Source: Streptosporangiaceae bacterium (GTDB lineage: Bacteria > Actinomycetota > Actinomycetes > Streptosporangiales > Streptosporangiaceae). From it: a stretch of DNA of 9,914 bases. Every line of letters begins with the position of its first letter. The first letter of the stretch is position 1. This document shows positions 1-6,866 of the stretch, piece after piece. The notes under the pieces are model-generated. The model saw nothing but the letters and a program-made list of their open reading frames with translations, had not been told where the DNA came from and ran no database searches. The stretch lies in contig JASIGD010000014.1 in assembly GCA_030045295.1 (NCBI GenBank), forward strand, positions 1 to 9,914, given 5' to 3'. The position numbers and the translations under genes are program-made.

Positions 1-2128
1 CTCCCTGGGATGGGACGGATTGACTGCGCTGGAGTTCTCGCAGTTCGGCGAGTGGTATGTGGCAGCGGATCTGGTGACCCGGCTCGCCCTCGAGCAACGG
101 TGGTTCGGTGGATTCGCATATGCCGGTTGTCAGCTTGCGCGGGCAGCGGGTGTGGAACACGCAGCCGCTCGGCGGGTCAGCCGCGGACGGGATCTCACCG
201 GTCAGCCTGATCCGGTCCGGGCGCTGGCCGTCGAGTGACGGCACGGCGGAGAACAACGCCTCGGTGTACGGATGGTGCGGGCCGGTGAAGACGACCTCGG
301 CCGGCCCGACCTCCATCACCCGCCCGAGGTACAACACCACGATCCGGTCCGACAGGTACCGGACCAGGCCCAGGTCGTGAGAGATGAACAGGTAGGTGGC
401 CCGCTCCGTTTGCTGCAGGTCCGCGAGCAGGTTGAGGATGGCCGCCTGGACCGAGACGTCGAGCGCCGACGTCGGTTCGTCGCAGACCACTACCTCCGGC
501 CTGGCGCCGAAGGCCCGCGCTATCGCCACCCGCTGCTTGAGCCCGCCGGAGAGCTGGCTCGGGCGCAGCGGCAGGTACCGGTCCTCGAGCCGTACCGAGG
601 CGATCAGCTCTTCCAGCCGGTCCCGCAGCGCCCTACCCGAGAGCCCGGCCAGCCGGGACAGCGGACGGCTGATCAAGGCGCGCACGGTGTGCCGCCGGTT
701 GAGCGCGGAGTCCGGGTTCTGGAACACGATCTGCAGCGCGCGCAGGACGTCCCGCGCCCGCCGCCGCGCGTCCGGGGCGAGCGGCTTGCCGTTCAGGGTG
801 ACGACCGAACCCGCGTCCGGCGCGGTGAGCCCGAGCAGGACGCGCGCGAGCGTGGTCTTGCCGCTGCCCGACTCGCCCACCAGCCCGAGCGTCTCGCCTC
901 GCTCGATGGACAGGTCCACTCCGGCCAGCGCGCGGACGTCGCCTGCGAAGGTCTTCGACAGCCCCTCGACCACCACCAGCGGGGCATCGGTCTCGTCGGC
1001 CCCGTCGACCGCGAGCTCCGGGATCGAGGCGGGGGTGGCGCGCGGAAGCCCGGGGGCTTGCTCATGGAAGTAGCAGCGCGAGGTCCGGGTGGCGTCGACC
1101 CGGAAGAACGGCGGCTCCGCCGTCCGGCACCGGTCCTGAGCCAGCGCGCACCGCGGCGCGAACACGCATCCGCTCATCGCGTGACCGGGCGTCGGCAGGA
1201 AACCGGGGATGGTGTCCAGCCGGTCGCTGTCCTTGCGCTGCCCACGCCGCGGGATGCAGCGCAGCAACCCGACCGTGTACGGGTGCCGCGGGTTCTCGAA
1301 CACCGCGCGCGCGGGTCCTTGTTCGAGTAGCTCGCCCGCGTAGAGCACGCCGACCCGGTCGCACATCTTGGCGATCACCGCCAGGTTGTGGCTGATGAAC
1401 AGCACCGACGTGGCGAACTCCTGGCGCAGCCCCGCGACCAGGTCGAGCACTTCGGCCTCGACCGTCGCGTCCAGCGCGGTGGTCGGCTCGTCCAGGATCA
1501 GCAGCGACGGCGAGGCGGCCAGCGCCATCGCGATCACCGCCCGCTGCGCCATCCCGCCCGACAGCTCGTGCGGGTACCGGCGCATGACCCGCCCGGGGTC
1601 CGAGATCTGGACCTTGCGCAGCATGTCCTCGGCCGAGTGCATCGCCGAGTCGTGGGATTCGCCAGCGATCTCGAACACCTCGGCGATCTGCCGTCCCACC
1701 CGGATCGACGGGTTGAGCGCCCGCCCCGGCTCCTGGTACACCATCGAGACGGTGCGGGCCCGCAGGTCGCGGAGCGCCCCCGCGCCCATCGACAGCGGGT
1801 CCAGCCCGTTGATCCTGATCGTCCCGGCGCTCACCCGGCCGTTGCTGGGCAGGTAACGCACCAGCGCGAGCGCCACCGTGGACTTGCCGGATCCGGATTC
1901 GCCGACCAGCCCGTAGGATTCGCCCTGCGCGATGGAAAACGACACGTCCCGCAGCGCCAGCCGGTCTTGGCTCCGGACCTTGTACGTGACGTCCATGTGC
2001 GACACCGAGAGGGCCGGCGCGCCAGGGTCGGCCGGCATCGAAGCACCGGCGTCGGCCGGCGCCGGAGTAACAGCGTCGGCCGGCACCGGAGCGGTGGCGG
2101 CCGGATCGGGCGATGAGTCGGTGGTCAT
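1..2128 (-). CDS. Peptide ABC transporter, fused double ATPase (DppD-DppF type), 3' end cut by window edge
   Basis: Cytoplasmic ATPase subunit that should power peptide (or nickel/other small solute) import through the two permeases encoded just upstream. About 709 codons are visible with no stop before the left edge. Two complete ABC domains lie in one frame. Domain 1 has Walker A GESGSGKST at about 76-84, signature LSGGMAQR at 189-196, Walker B LILDEP with D213/E214, and H-loop H247. Domain 2 has Walker A GESGSGKTT at about 418-426, LSGGLKQR from 526, CDEP with D550, and H-loop H584. Each domain is followed by the oligopeptide-family Cys cluster (GCVFAPRCALAQDRC; GCVFHTRCP), so this is a true D-F fusion and not a read-through artefact. 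Residues 1-40 are an Ala/Pro/Asp-rich tail made by a 24-bp tandem repeat. ATG 2128 is chosen because it overlaps the previous stop (ATGA); M45 is an alternative start nearer the domain. The C-terminus should end shortly outside the window. Confidence 0.93.
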   Translation of the reverse strand, partial: MTTDSSPDPAATAPVPADAVTPAPADAGASMPADPGAPALSVSHMDVTYKVRSQDRLALRDVSFSIAQGESYGLVGESGSGKSTVALALVRYLPSNGRVSAGTIRINGLDPLSMGAGALRDLRARTVSMVYQEPGRALNPSIRVGRQIAEVFEIAGESHDSAMHSAEDMLRKVQISDPGRVMRRYPHELSGGMAQRAVIAMALAASPSLLILDEPTTALDATVEAEVLDLVAGLRQEFATSVLFISHNLAVIAKMCDRVGVLYAGELLEQGPARAVFENPRHPYTVGLLRCIPRRGQRKDSDRLDTIPGFLPTPGHAMSGCVFAPRCALAQDRCRTAEPPFFRVDATRTSRCYFHEQAPGLPRATPASIPELAVDGADETDAPLVVVEGLSKTFAGDVRALAGVDLSIERGETLGLVGESGSGKTTLARVLLGLTAPDAGSVVTLNGKPLAPDARRRARDVLRALQIVFQNPDSALNRRHTVRALISRPLSRLAGLSGRALRDRLEELIASVRLEDRYLPLRPSQLSGGLKQRVAIARAFGARPEVVVCDEPTSALDVSVQAAILNLLADLQQTERATYLFISHDLGLVRYLSDRIVVLYLGRVMEVGPAEVVFTGPHHPYTEALFSAVPSLDGQRPDRIRLTGEIPSAADPPSGCVFHTRCPRKLTTGICESTEPPLLEGEPGHQIRCHIPLAELRELQRSQSVPSQG
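2027..2098 (-). repeat. Three 24-bp tandem repeats inside the ATPase gene
   Basis: Three head-to-tail 24-bp units at 2027-2050, 2051-2074 and 2075-2098 each begin gtcggccggc on the plus strand and then diverge. Because 24 is a multiple of three, they encode an octapeptide repeat with the pattern x-x-x-P-x-P-A-D (about residues 11-34: TAPVPAD, AVTPAPAD, AGASMPAD). It forms a flexible Ala/Pro-rich tail before the first ABC domain. Unit boundaries and period are seen directly; any effect on function is unknown. Confidence 0.8.
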
Positions 2129-3078
2129 GCCGCCAGCACCTGCTCGATCGAGTCGGCGAGCAGGATGACCCCGGTCACCAGCGAGGCGATGGCGAGCGCC
2201 GGGAACAGCGTCTGCCACCAGTAGCCCGCGGTCAGGTTGATGTAGTTGGCCGCGATGTCCGCGCCCCAGTCCGGGGTGGGCGGCTGGATGCCGAAGCCCA
2301 GGAAGGACAGCGTGGCCACCGCGAAGACCGCGTAGCCCAGCCGGACCGTGAACTCGACCAGGACGGCGGGCAGGACATTCGGCAGGATCTCGGCGAACAT
2401 GACCCGGGGCGGGCTCTCGCCGAGCAGCCGGGAAGCGGACACGTAATCCTGCTGTCGCTCGACCATCACCGCCGCCCGGACCGTCCGCGCGATCAGCGGC
2501 GTGAAGACCAGGCCGATGATGACGGTGATCCCGATGACGGACGGGCCGACGGCCACGACGAACAGGAACGCGATGATCACGAAGGGCAGCGCGAGGAAGG
2601 CCTCCACGATCCGCCCGGTCACCAGGTCGAAGACGCCGCCGATGTAGCCCATGGCCAGGCCGAGGGCGGTACCGAGGACGGTGCCGATGAGGGTGGCCAG
2701 CGGGGTGATGATCAGGATGTCCCTGGCCCCGACGATGATCCGGGACAGCACGTCCCGGCCGAGCGGGTCGGTGCCGAACCAGTGCGCCGAGGACGGAGGG
2801 GCATTGCCGTTAAGCAGCTGCTGCGCGAGCGGGTTGTAGGGCGCGAACCAATGCCCGAAGATGGCGCAGACCACCCAGAACAGCAAGATGCCCCCGCCGA
2901 TGAAGAACGTCGGCCTGCGCAGGAGCAGCCGCCACCGGGCCGGCGTGGCCCGGCTCGCGGCGGTCACCGCCGCCTGGCCGGCCGGCCCGAGATACCCGCC
3001 GGTGCGATCAAGAGACGCAACCGGATCGACCGGCGCCCCGGCGCCCGGTTCGGCCGGCTGCGGGACGGAGCCGCTCAT
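2125..3078 (-). CDS. Peptide ABC transporter permease, DppC/OppC type
   Basis: Inner-membrane permease of 317 residues, partner of the DppB-like protein. After a Gly/Ala/Pro-rich cytoplasmic N-terminus (1-50) comes a first membrane segment near 58-75, then the family hallmark HWFGTDPLGRD at 99-109, which sits in the extracytoplasmic loop of OppC/DppC proteins. Further hydrophobic segments follow at roughly 120-145, 160-178, 182-198, 237-262 and 288-308. The EAA loop that docks on the ATPase is at about 211-236 (DYVSASRLLGESPPRVMF, ending ILPN). The start ATG 3078 overlaps the stop of the upstream permease gene as ATGA and is preceded by a G-rich stretch (GGGGGGACGGA) that can serve as ribosome binding site. 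The stop overlaps the start of the ATPase gene in the same way, so the three are probably translated in a coupled manner. The substrate cannot be read from the permease. Confidence 0.94.
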   Translation of the reverse strand: MSGSVPQPAEPGAGAPVDPVASLDRTGGYLGPAGQAAVTAASRATPARWRLLLRRPTFFIGGGILLFWVVCAIFGHWFAPYNPLAQQLLNGNAPPSSAHWFGTDPLGRDVLSRIIVGARDILIITPLATLIGTVLGTALGLAMGYIGGVFDLVTGRIVEAFLALPFVIIAFLFVVAVGPSVIGITVIIGLVFTPLIARTVRAAVMVERQQDYVSASRLLGESPPRVMFAEILPNVLPAVLVEFTVRLGYAVFAVATLSFLGFGIQPPTPDWGADIAANYINLTAGYWWQTLFPALAIASLVTGVILLADSIEQVLAA

Positions 3079-4028
3079 TCCGTCCCCCCGATGCGCAGCC
3101 GCGGGTTGAGCAAGGTCAGCAGGACGTCCGCGACAAGCGTGGCCACCACGTAGACCACGCCGATGACCAGGACCCCGGCTTCCAGCATCGGGAAGTCGTG
3201 CGCCACCGCGGCCTTGTAGATCAGGTTTCCGAGGCCCTGGTAGTTGAACAGCGTCTCCACCACGACCAGGCCGCCGATCAGGTACCCGGTCTGGGTTGCG
3301 ATCACGGTGATCGTCGGCAGCAGCGAGTTCCGCAGGATGTGCCTGCGGATCACGGTGGCGCGCGGCAACCCCTTCAGCACCGCGGTCCGGGCGTAGTCGG
3401 AGTTCAGCGCCTCGATGGTCCCCGCCCTGGCCATACGAGCAATGTATCCGAAGAGGACCAAAACGAGCGGTATAGCCGGCAATATCAGGTGCCTGAACTG
3501 CTCGAGGGCGGAGGCGCCCGCCCCGGCCGACGCCGTGACGGGCAGCCACTTCAGCTCGACGCCGAAGATCACGATCAGCACGATGCCGGACACGAACTCG
3601 GGCACGGTGGCGAAGGAAGCTCCGGTCACCGAGATGAGCCGGTCGGTGCCGCGGCCCGCGTAGAGCGCGGCGACCACGCCGCCGATGATGCCGAGCGGTA
3701 CCACGATCACGAAGGCGAGCACGGCCAGCTTGACCGAGTTGATCAGCGCGGCCCGGATGAACGGCTCGACCGCGGTCCGGTATTCGTAGGAGGTGCCCAA
3801 GTTGCCGTGCAGCAGCCCGCCGATCCAGCTCAGGTACCGGGTGAGCAGCGGCCGGTTCACCCCGAGCTGCTGGTCGAGGGCCTGTACCGCGCTTTGCGCC
3901 GCGAGCGGGCCGAGGGTCGCGCGGCCGGGATCGCCGGGAAGGATCTGACCGGCGAAGAACACGATCAAGGTGAGGATCCACAGCGTGAGGATCATCAGCC
4001 CTAGGCGTCTCAGCAGGAACGTTGCCAT
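3075..4028 (-). CDS. Peptide ABC transporter permease, DppB/OppB type
   Basis: First gene of the importer operon: a 317-residue inner-membrane permease. It opens with the typical [17 protein letters not shown] segment, followed by the [11 protein letters not shown] motif (about 24-34) found after the first helix of DppB/OppB proteins. Further hydrophobic segments lie near 98-122, 140-160, 181-198, 238-260 and 284-307. The EAA loop for ATPase contact is at about 211-238 ([17 protein letters not shown], ending NSLLP), and the QGLGNL motif at 264-269 is also typical. ATG 4028 is chosen over an in-frame start 15 codons upstream because AAGGAGG lies 6 bases before it and the protein then begins where family members do. 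The stop codon overlaps the DppC-like start. No gene for a binding protein precedes it; the next gene upstream is divergent hutI. Confidence 0.95.
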   Translation of the reverse strand: MATFLLRRLGLMILTLWILTLIVFFAGQILPGDPGRATLGPLAAQSAVQALDQQLGVNRPLLTRYLSWIGGLLHGNLGTSYEYRTAVEPFIRAALINSVKLAVLAFVIVVPLGIIGGVVAALYAGRGTDRLISVTGASFATVPEFVSGIVLIVIFGVELKWLPVTASAGAGASALEQFRHLILPAIPLVLVLFGYIARMARAGTIEALNSDYARTAVLKGLPRATVIRRHILRNSLLPTITVIATQTGYLIGGLVVVETLFNYQGLGNLIYKAAVAHDFPMLEAGVLVIGVVYVVATLVADVLLTLLNPRLRIGGTE

Positions 4029-4034
4029 CGCTGG

Positions 4035-4041
4035 CCTCCTT
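4035..4041 (-). promoter_or_regulatory. Strong Shine-Dalgarno site of the DppB-like gene
   Basis: On the minus strand AAGGAGG is followed by a 6-base spacer (CCAGCG) and ATG at 4028. It is close to the ideal anti-16S match and decides the start in favour of the shorter protein. Confidence 0.85.
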
Positions 4042-4080
4042 GATGCCGGGCCGCCTCGCGCGGGACGTTCCAAGCGGCAC

Positions 4081-4110
4081 AGCCTAGCTCAATTAAAGAT
4101 GGGTGAGCAA
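4081..4110 (-). promoter_or_regulatory. Candidate promoter of the importer operon, with a possible operator
   Basis: On the minus strand TTGCTC (4110-4105), an 18-base spacer and TAGGCT (4086-4081) resemble a housekeeping actinobacterial promoter (TTGAC-n-TANNNT). Transcription would start near 4074, giving an untranslated leader of about 46 bases. The spacer is an AT-rich pocket in otherwise GC-rich DNA. An imperfectly studied inverted repeat, GCTCA (4087-4091) and TGAGC (4104-4108) separated by 12 bases, lies between the two hexamers and could bind a repressor. The call is by eye only; neither element is proven. Confidence 0.4.
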
Positions 4111-4260
4111 TCAATGACGATCACGTCCAACGGAAGTGACCTGACTGTTACGCAGGTCCTCGCGGCGGCCGCATCGAGGCGGCGGGCGTCGGCGCGCCGC
4201 CCGCGCCGCTTAGCCCTGGCCGGCTGGATTCGCCGCCAGGCGGTAGGAGAAGCTTGTGCT

Positions 4261-5472
4261 GTGTCGCACCCGGGCAGCACGGTGATCACGAGCATCGGCG
4301 AACTAGTGACCAATGACCCGGGCCGGGGCGGCCTGGCCACGCTGACCGACGCCGCGCTCGTGATCTCCGGCCGCCAGGTGGCGTGGACGGGACCCGCTTC
4401 GCGGGCACCGGCCGCGGACGAGCGGGTGGACGCGGGCGGCCGCGCCGTGCTGCCCGGGTTCGTCGACTCGCACGCGCATTTGGTCTTCGCGGGGGAGCGC
4501 AGCGCCGAGTTCGCCGCGCGGATGGCAGGCCGCCCGTATCAGGCGGGCGGCATCCTCAACACGGTAGCCGCGACCCGGGCGGCGCCCGACGCCGCGCTGC
4601 GCGCGAACCTGCGGCGGCTGGCCGCCGAGATGCTCAGGCAGGGGACCACGACGCTGGAGTGCAAGTCCGGCTACGGGCTCACCGTCGGCGACGAAGCCCG
4701 GGCGCTCGCGCTGGCCGCCGAGGTCACCCCGGAGGTCACCTACCTCGGCGCGCACGTCGTACCGCCCGAGTTCGCCGGCGATCCGGACGGATACGTGGAC
4801 CTGGTGTGCGGTGCGATGCTGGACGCCTGTGCGCCGCATGCCCGGTGGGTCGACGTGTTCTGCGAGATCGGGGCGTTCGGCGCGGAGCAGGCGGCCGCCG
4901 TCCTCGCCGCGGGCCGGGCGAAAGGACTGTCCGCCCGGGTGCACGCCAACCAGCTCGGGCCCGGACCAGGCGTCCGCGTGGCGGCCGAGGCAGGCGCGGC
5001 GTCCGCGGATCACTGCACGTACCTGACCGACGCCGACGTGGACGCGATCGTGTCCGCGTCGATGGTCGCGACGCTGCTGCCCGGCGCCGAGTTCGGTACC
5101 AGGCACCCCTACCCGGACGCGCGCAGGCTGCTCGGCGCGGGCGCCGTGGTGGCCCTGGCCACCGACTGCAATCCGGGTTCCTCGTTCACGAGCAGCATGC
5201 CGTTCTGCATCGCGCTGGCGGTCCGGGAGATGGAGATGACCACCGAAGAGGCGGTCTGGGCCGCCACCGCCGGCGGGGCCAGGGCGCTACGCCGCACCGA
5301 CGTCGGCCACCTCTGCGTCGGGGCCACCGCCGACCTGATCCTGCTGGACGCGCCGTCACACGCGTACCTGGCCTACCGTCCCGGCGTCCCGCAGATCGCC
5401 GCCGTGTGGCAGGCGGGCCGCCTGGTCGCGGGCTCGTCGAACCGGCACGATGTCCCAGCGAGCCGGTTATAA
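4261..5472 (+). CDS. hutI: Imidazolonepropionase (HutI)
   Basis: Cytoplasmic metal-dependent amidohydrolase, third enzyme of histidine degradation: hydrolyses 4-imidazolone-5-propanoate to N-formimidoyl-L-glutamate (EC 3.5.2.7). The 403-residue protein has the family N-terminus [11 protein letters not shown], the metal-binding pair [10 protein letters not shown] (H71, H73), [19 protein letters not shown] (H165), VHANQLGPG (H228), SADHCTYL (H251) and [10 protein letters not shown] (D302). H71, H73, H228 and D302 match the metal ligands known for the family. Length fits the usual 390-420. The start is uncertain: GTG 4261 has AGGAG 11 bases upstream; GTG 4282 would give a shorter protein; an in-frame ATG at 4114 would add 49 Arg/Ala-rich residues unlike the family and including a rare TTA codon, so I reject it. 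The other hut genes are not in the window. The last sense codon is TTA, the only in-frame TTA I see in the gene, and it lies within an 18-bp palindrome. Confidence 0.95.
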   Translation: MSHPGSTVITSIGELVTNDPGRGGLATLTDAALVISGRQVAWTGPASRAPAADERVDAGGRAVLPGFVDSHAHLVFAGERSAEFAARMAGRPYQAGGILNTVAATRAAPDAALRANLRRLAAEMLRQGTTTLECKSGYGLTVGDEARALALAAEVTPEVTYLGAHVVPPEFAGDPDGYVDLVCGAMLDACAPHARWVDVFCEIGAFGAEQAAAVLAAGRAKGLSARVHANQLGPGPGVRVAAEAGAASADHCTYLTDADVDAIVSASMVATLLPGAEFGTRHPYPDARRLLGAGAVVALATDCNPGSSFTSSMPFCIALAVREMEMTTEEAVWAATAGGARALRRTDVGHLCVGATADLILLDAPSHAYLAYRPGVPQIAAVWQAGRLVAGSSNRHDVPASRL

Positions 5473-5478
5473 CCGGCT
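5461..5478 (+). terminator. Perfect palindrome at the hutI 3' end, possible terminator
   Basis: AGCCGGTTATAACCGGCT is an 18-base perfect palindrome. As RNA it gives a 7-bp stem (AGCCGGT/ACCGGCT) with a TATA loop, followed by TTTG on the plus strand. It contains the last codons and the TAA stop (5470-5472) of hutI. It lies 56 bases before the end of the convergent methyltransferase gene. The T tract is short, so termination would be modest; as double-stranded DNA the palindrome could also be a protein-binding site. Confidence 0.5.
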
Positions 5479-5533
5479 TTGTGCTCCATGCTGCCGGTGG
5501 TAACCGCGGCACTCGGCCCGCGCCGGTGACCCG

Positions 5534-6313
5534 CTAGGGCTTGCGGGCCACGCCTCCCCACAGGCCCGTGGGGCTGGCCGCCTCAAAGTCCGAGCCCGGC
5601 CGCCACGAGGTGACCCGGACCACCCCGGGCTCGACCAGCTCGAGCCCGTCGAACAAGCGCATGACCGCCGCCCGGTCGCGCATCGTCGCCTTCTGCGCCA
5701 TGGACTGGTTGAGACGCCGCACCATCTCGGTCTGCTGGTCGGTGTCGATATCGCGGCCTACGTGCGAGATCGCCACGAAGCTGCCCGGCACGCACGCCCC
5801 CATCAGCTTGCCGATGATGGCGCCGGCTTCGGCGTCGTCGCCGACGAAATGCATGACCGCGATCAGCATGACCGCGACCGGCTTGGTGAAGTCCAGCGTG
5901 CCGGCGGCCTGGGCCAGGATGGCGTCCGGGTCTTTCAGGTCGGCGTCGAGGTAGGCGCACCTGCCCTGCGGGGTGCTCTTCAGCAGGGCCTGGGCGTGCG
6001 AGAGCACGACGGGGTCGTTGTCGACGTAGACGACCCGGCCGTCCGGCGCGACGCGTTGGGCGACCTCGTGGGTGTTGTTGGCGGTCGGGATCCCGGTGCC
6101 GATGTCGAGGAACTGCCTGATCCCCTCCTCGGCGAAGAAGCGCACGGTGCGGGCCAGGAACGCCCGGTTGGCGCGGACCGAGTACACCAGGTTCGGGTAG
6201 GCCTGCAGGGTCCTTTCCCCCAGTTCCCGGTCGGCGGCGAAGTTGTCCTTGCCGCCCAGCCAGTAGTCGTAGACGCGGGCTATGTGCGGGACGCTGGTGT
6301 CAAAGTCGGGCAC
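5534..6313 (-). CDS. SAM-dependent methyltransferase, Methyltransf_19 (DUF574) family
   Basis: Predicted cytoplasmic S-adenosylmethionine-dependent methyltransferase of 259 residues, a family abundant in Streptomyces-like actinobacteria and usually of unknown substrate. The N-terminal hallmark PHIARVYDYWLGGKDNFAAD is at 9-28; the SAM-binding motif FLDIGTGIPTANNTHEVAQ is at 68-86; VVYVDNDPVVLSHAQALL (94-111) carries the acidic residues expected to hold the SAM ribose; DADL follows at 123-126; and AVMLIAVMHFVGDD (147-160) forms the later strand. No signal peptide or membrane segment. The start is GTG 6313, with AGGAG 5 bases upstream. The gene is 31 bases after the flavin reductase gene on the same strand, so probably co-transcribed, although a TATAGT box in the gap may give it its own promoter. 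Family assignment is firm; the acceptor molecule cannot be read from sequence. Confidence 0.92.
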   Translation of the reverse strand: MPDFDTSVPHIARVYDYWLGGKDNFAADRELGERTLQAYPNLVYSVRANRAFLARTVRFFAEEGIRQFLDIGTGIPTANNTHEVAQRVAPDGRVVYVDNDPVVLSHAQALLKSTPQGRCAYLDADLKDPDAILAQAAGTLDFTKPVAVMLIAVMHFVGDDAEAGAIIGKLMGACVPGSFVAISHVGRDIDTDQQTEMVRRLNQSMAQKATMRDRAAVMRLFDGLELVEPGVVRVTSWRPGSDFEAASPTGLWGGVARKP

Positions 6314-6343
6314 GAGAGCTCCTGTAGGGAAGACACGCTAGAG

Positions 6344-6372
6344 ACTATAGGGGGAGGTAGTGACGACGAAAA
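6344..6372 (-). promoter_or_regulatory. Possible internal promoter before the methyltransferase gene
   Basis: On the minus strand TATAGT (6349-6344) overlaps the TAG stop of the upstream gene; a weak -35 TTTTCG (6372-6367) lies 17 bases before it. Transcription would begin near 6336, leaving a leader of about 23 bases that contains the AGGAG site. The -10 is good, the -35 poor. Confidence 0.3.
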
Positions 6373-6866
6373 CGGATGAGGGGCTCACCGGACTCCGTCA
6401 CGTAGGGGACGCCAGTCACCCGCGCGATGACCAGCAGGTGGTCCCCGGCCACGATCTGCTGCTCGGCCGAGCACTCAACCGCCGCGAGGCCGCCGTCGAC
6501 GATCAGCGCACCGGAGTCCGGGCCCCGCCGGTGCGGCACGTCGTCGAGCATCAGCCGCGCGCCGGGACGGCCCGAGGCGGCGAAGCGCCCGGCCACCATC
6601 CGCTGCCCGGCCGAGAGCAGCGTGACGGCGAACCGGGTGGCAGGCTTGTCCGCCCGGCTGAACACCTCGGCCGGATACGACCCGCCCATCAGGGACACCA
6701 GCACCAGCGGCGGATCAGCCGACACCGGGCAGAACGCGCTGACCGTCGCCCCGATGTCGTCCCGCCCGTCCGCGATTGTCACGAGCGTGACCGCTCCGGC
6801 CCACGCCGACAATGCGGCTTCGGCTTGATAATCGGCAGCCGGAAGCACCACTGGCCGTTCGGTCAA
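6345..6866 (-). CDS. Flavin reductase-like, FMN-binding domain protein
   Basis: Protein of about 173 residues of the flavin reductase-like (FMN-binding split barrel) family; members reduce FMN or FAD with NAD(P)H for two-component monooxygenases, or act as stand-alone flavoproteins. The domain runs from about 13 to 170: WAGAVTLVTIADG (22-34), IGATVSAFCPVSADPPLVLVSL (38-59), which is the FMN-contact stretch, CSAEQQIVAGDHLLVIARV (132-150) with the conserved GDH, and the C-terminal FRRHYLPL. The start is not certain. TTG 6866 overlaps the sppA stop as TTGA, which suggests coupling; GTG 6851 or 6848 would also fit, and no good Shine-Dalgarno site precedes any of them. The open frame continues upstream inside sppA, but that part does not resemble the family. 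No monooxygenase partner is in the window, so the substrate and electron acceptor are unknown. Confidence 0.87.
   Translation of the reverse strand: MTERPVVLPAADYQAEAALSAWAGAVTLVTIADGRDDIGATVSAFCPVSADPPLVLVSLMGGSYPAEVFSRADKPATRFAVTLLSAGQRMVAGRFAASGRPGARLMLDDVPHRRGPDSGALIVDGGLAAVECSAEQQIVAGDHLLVIARVTGVPYVTESGEPLIRFRRHYLPL

Larger units (their letters stand above)
4029..4260. promoter_or_regulatory. Divergent control region between the importer operon and hutI
   Basis: 232 bases separate the two divergent start codons. The importer side carries the candidate promoter and Shine-Dalgarno site listed separately. On the hutI side I see no convincing -35/-10 pair. The part 4150-4225 is very GC-rich (GCGGCGGCCGC, GGCGCGCCGCCCGCGCC) and could fold in the hutI leader RNA. 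AGGAG lies at about 4245-4249 before hutI. No recognisable histidine-type leader peptide with repeated His codons is present. Confidence 0.5.

Noticed and set aside
272..1330. A 352-codon plus-strand frame opposite the fused ATPase gene
   Set aside because: Its composition is Arg/Gly/Pro/Glu-rich without domains and it mirrors the codon pattern of the real minus-strand gene; typical antisense frame in GC-rich DNA.
2113..3153. A 346-codon plus-strand frame opposite the DppC-like gene
   Set aside because: Asp/Arg/Gly-rich shadow with no recognisable fold; the minus strand has clear permease motifs.
2125..4080. A 651-codon open frame running through the whole DppB-like gene into the DppC-like gene
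   Set aside because: Only the last 317 residues look like a permease. The first half is a shadow of the DppB-like gene in another frame, and that gene has its own strong ribosome site and family motifs.
4114..4260. A 49-residue N-terminal extension of hutI from ATG 4114
   Set aside because: It is Arg/Ala-rich, unlike HutI proteins, contains a rare TTA codon and lies over the promoter region of the divergent operon; GTG 4261 gives the normal family length.
5488..5504. CGGT-GGTA-ACCG stem after hutI as a second terminator
   Set aside because: Only four base pairs and no T tract; not separable from chance.
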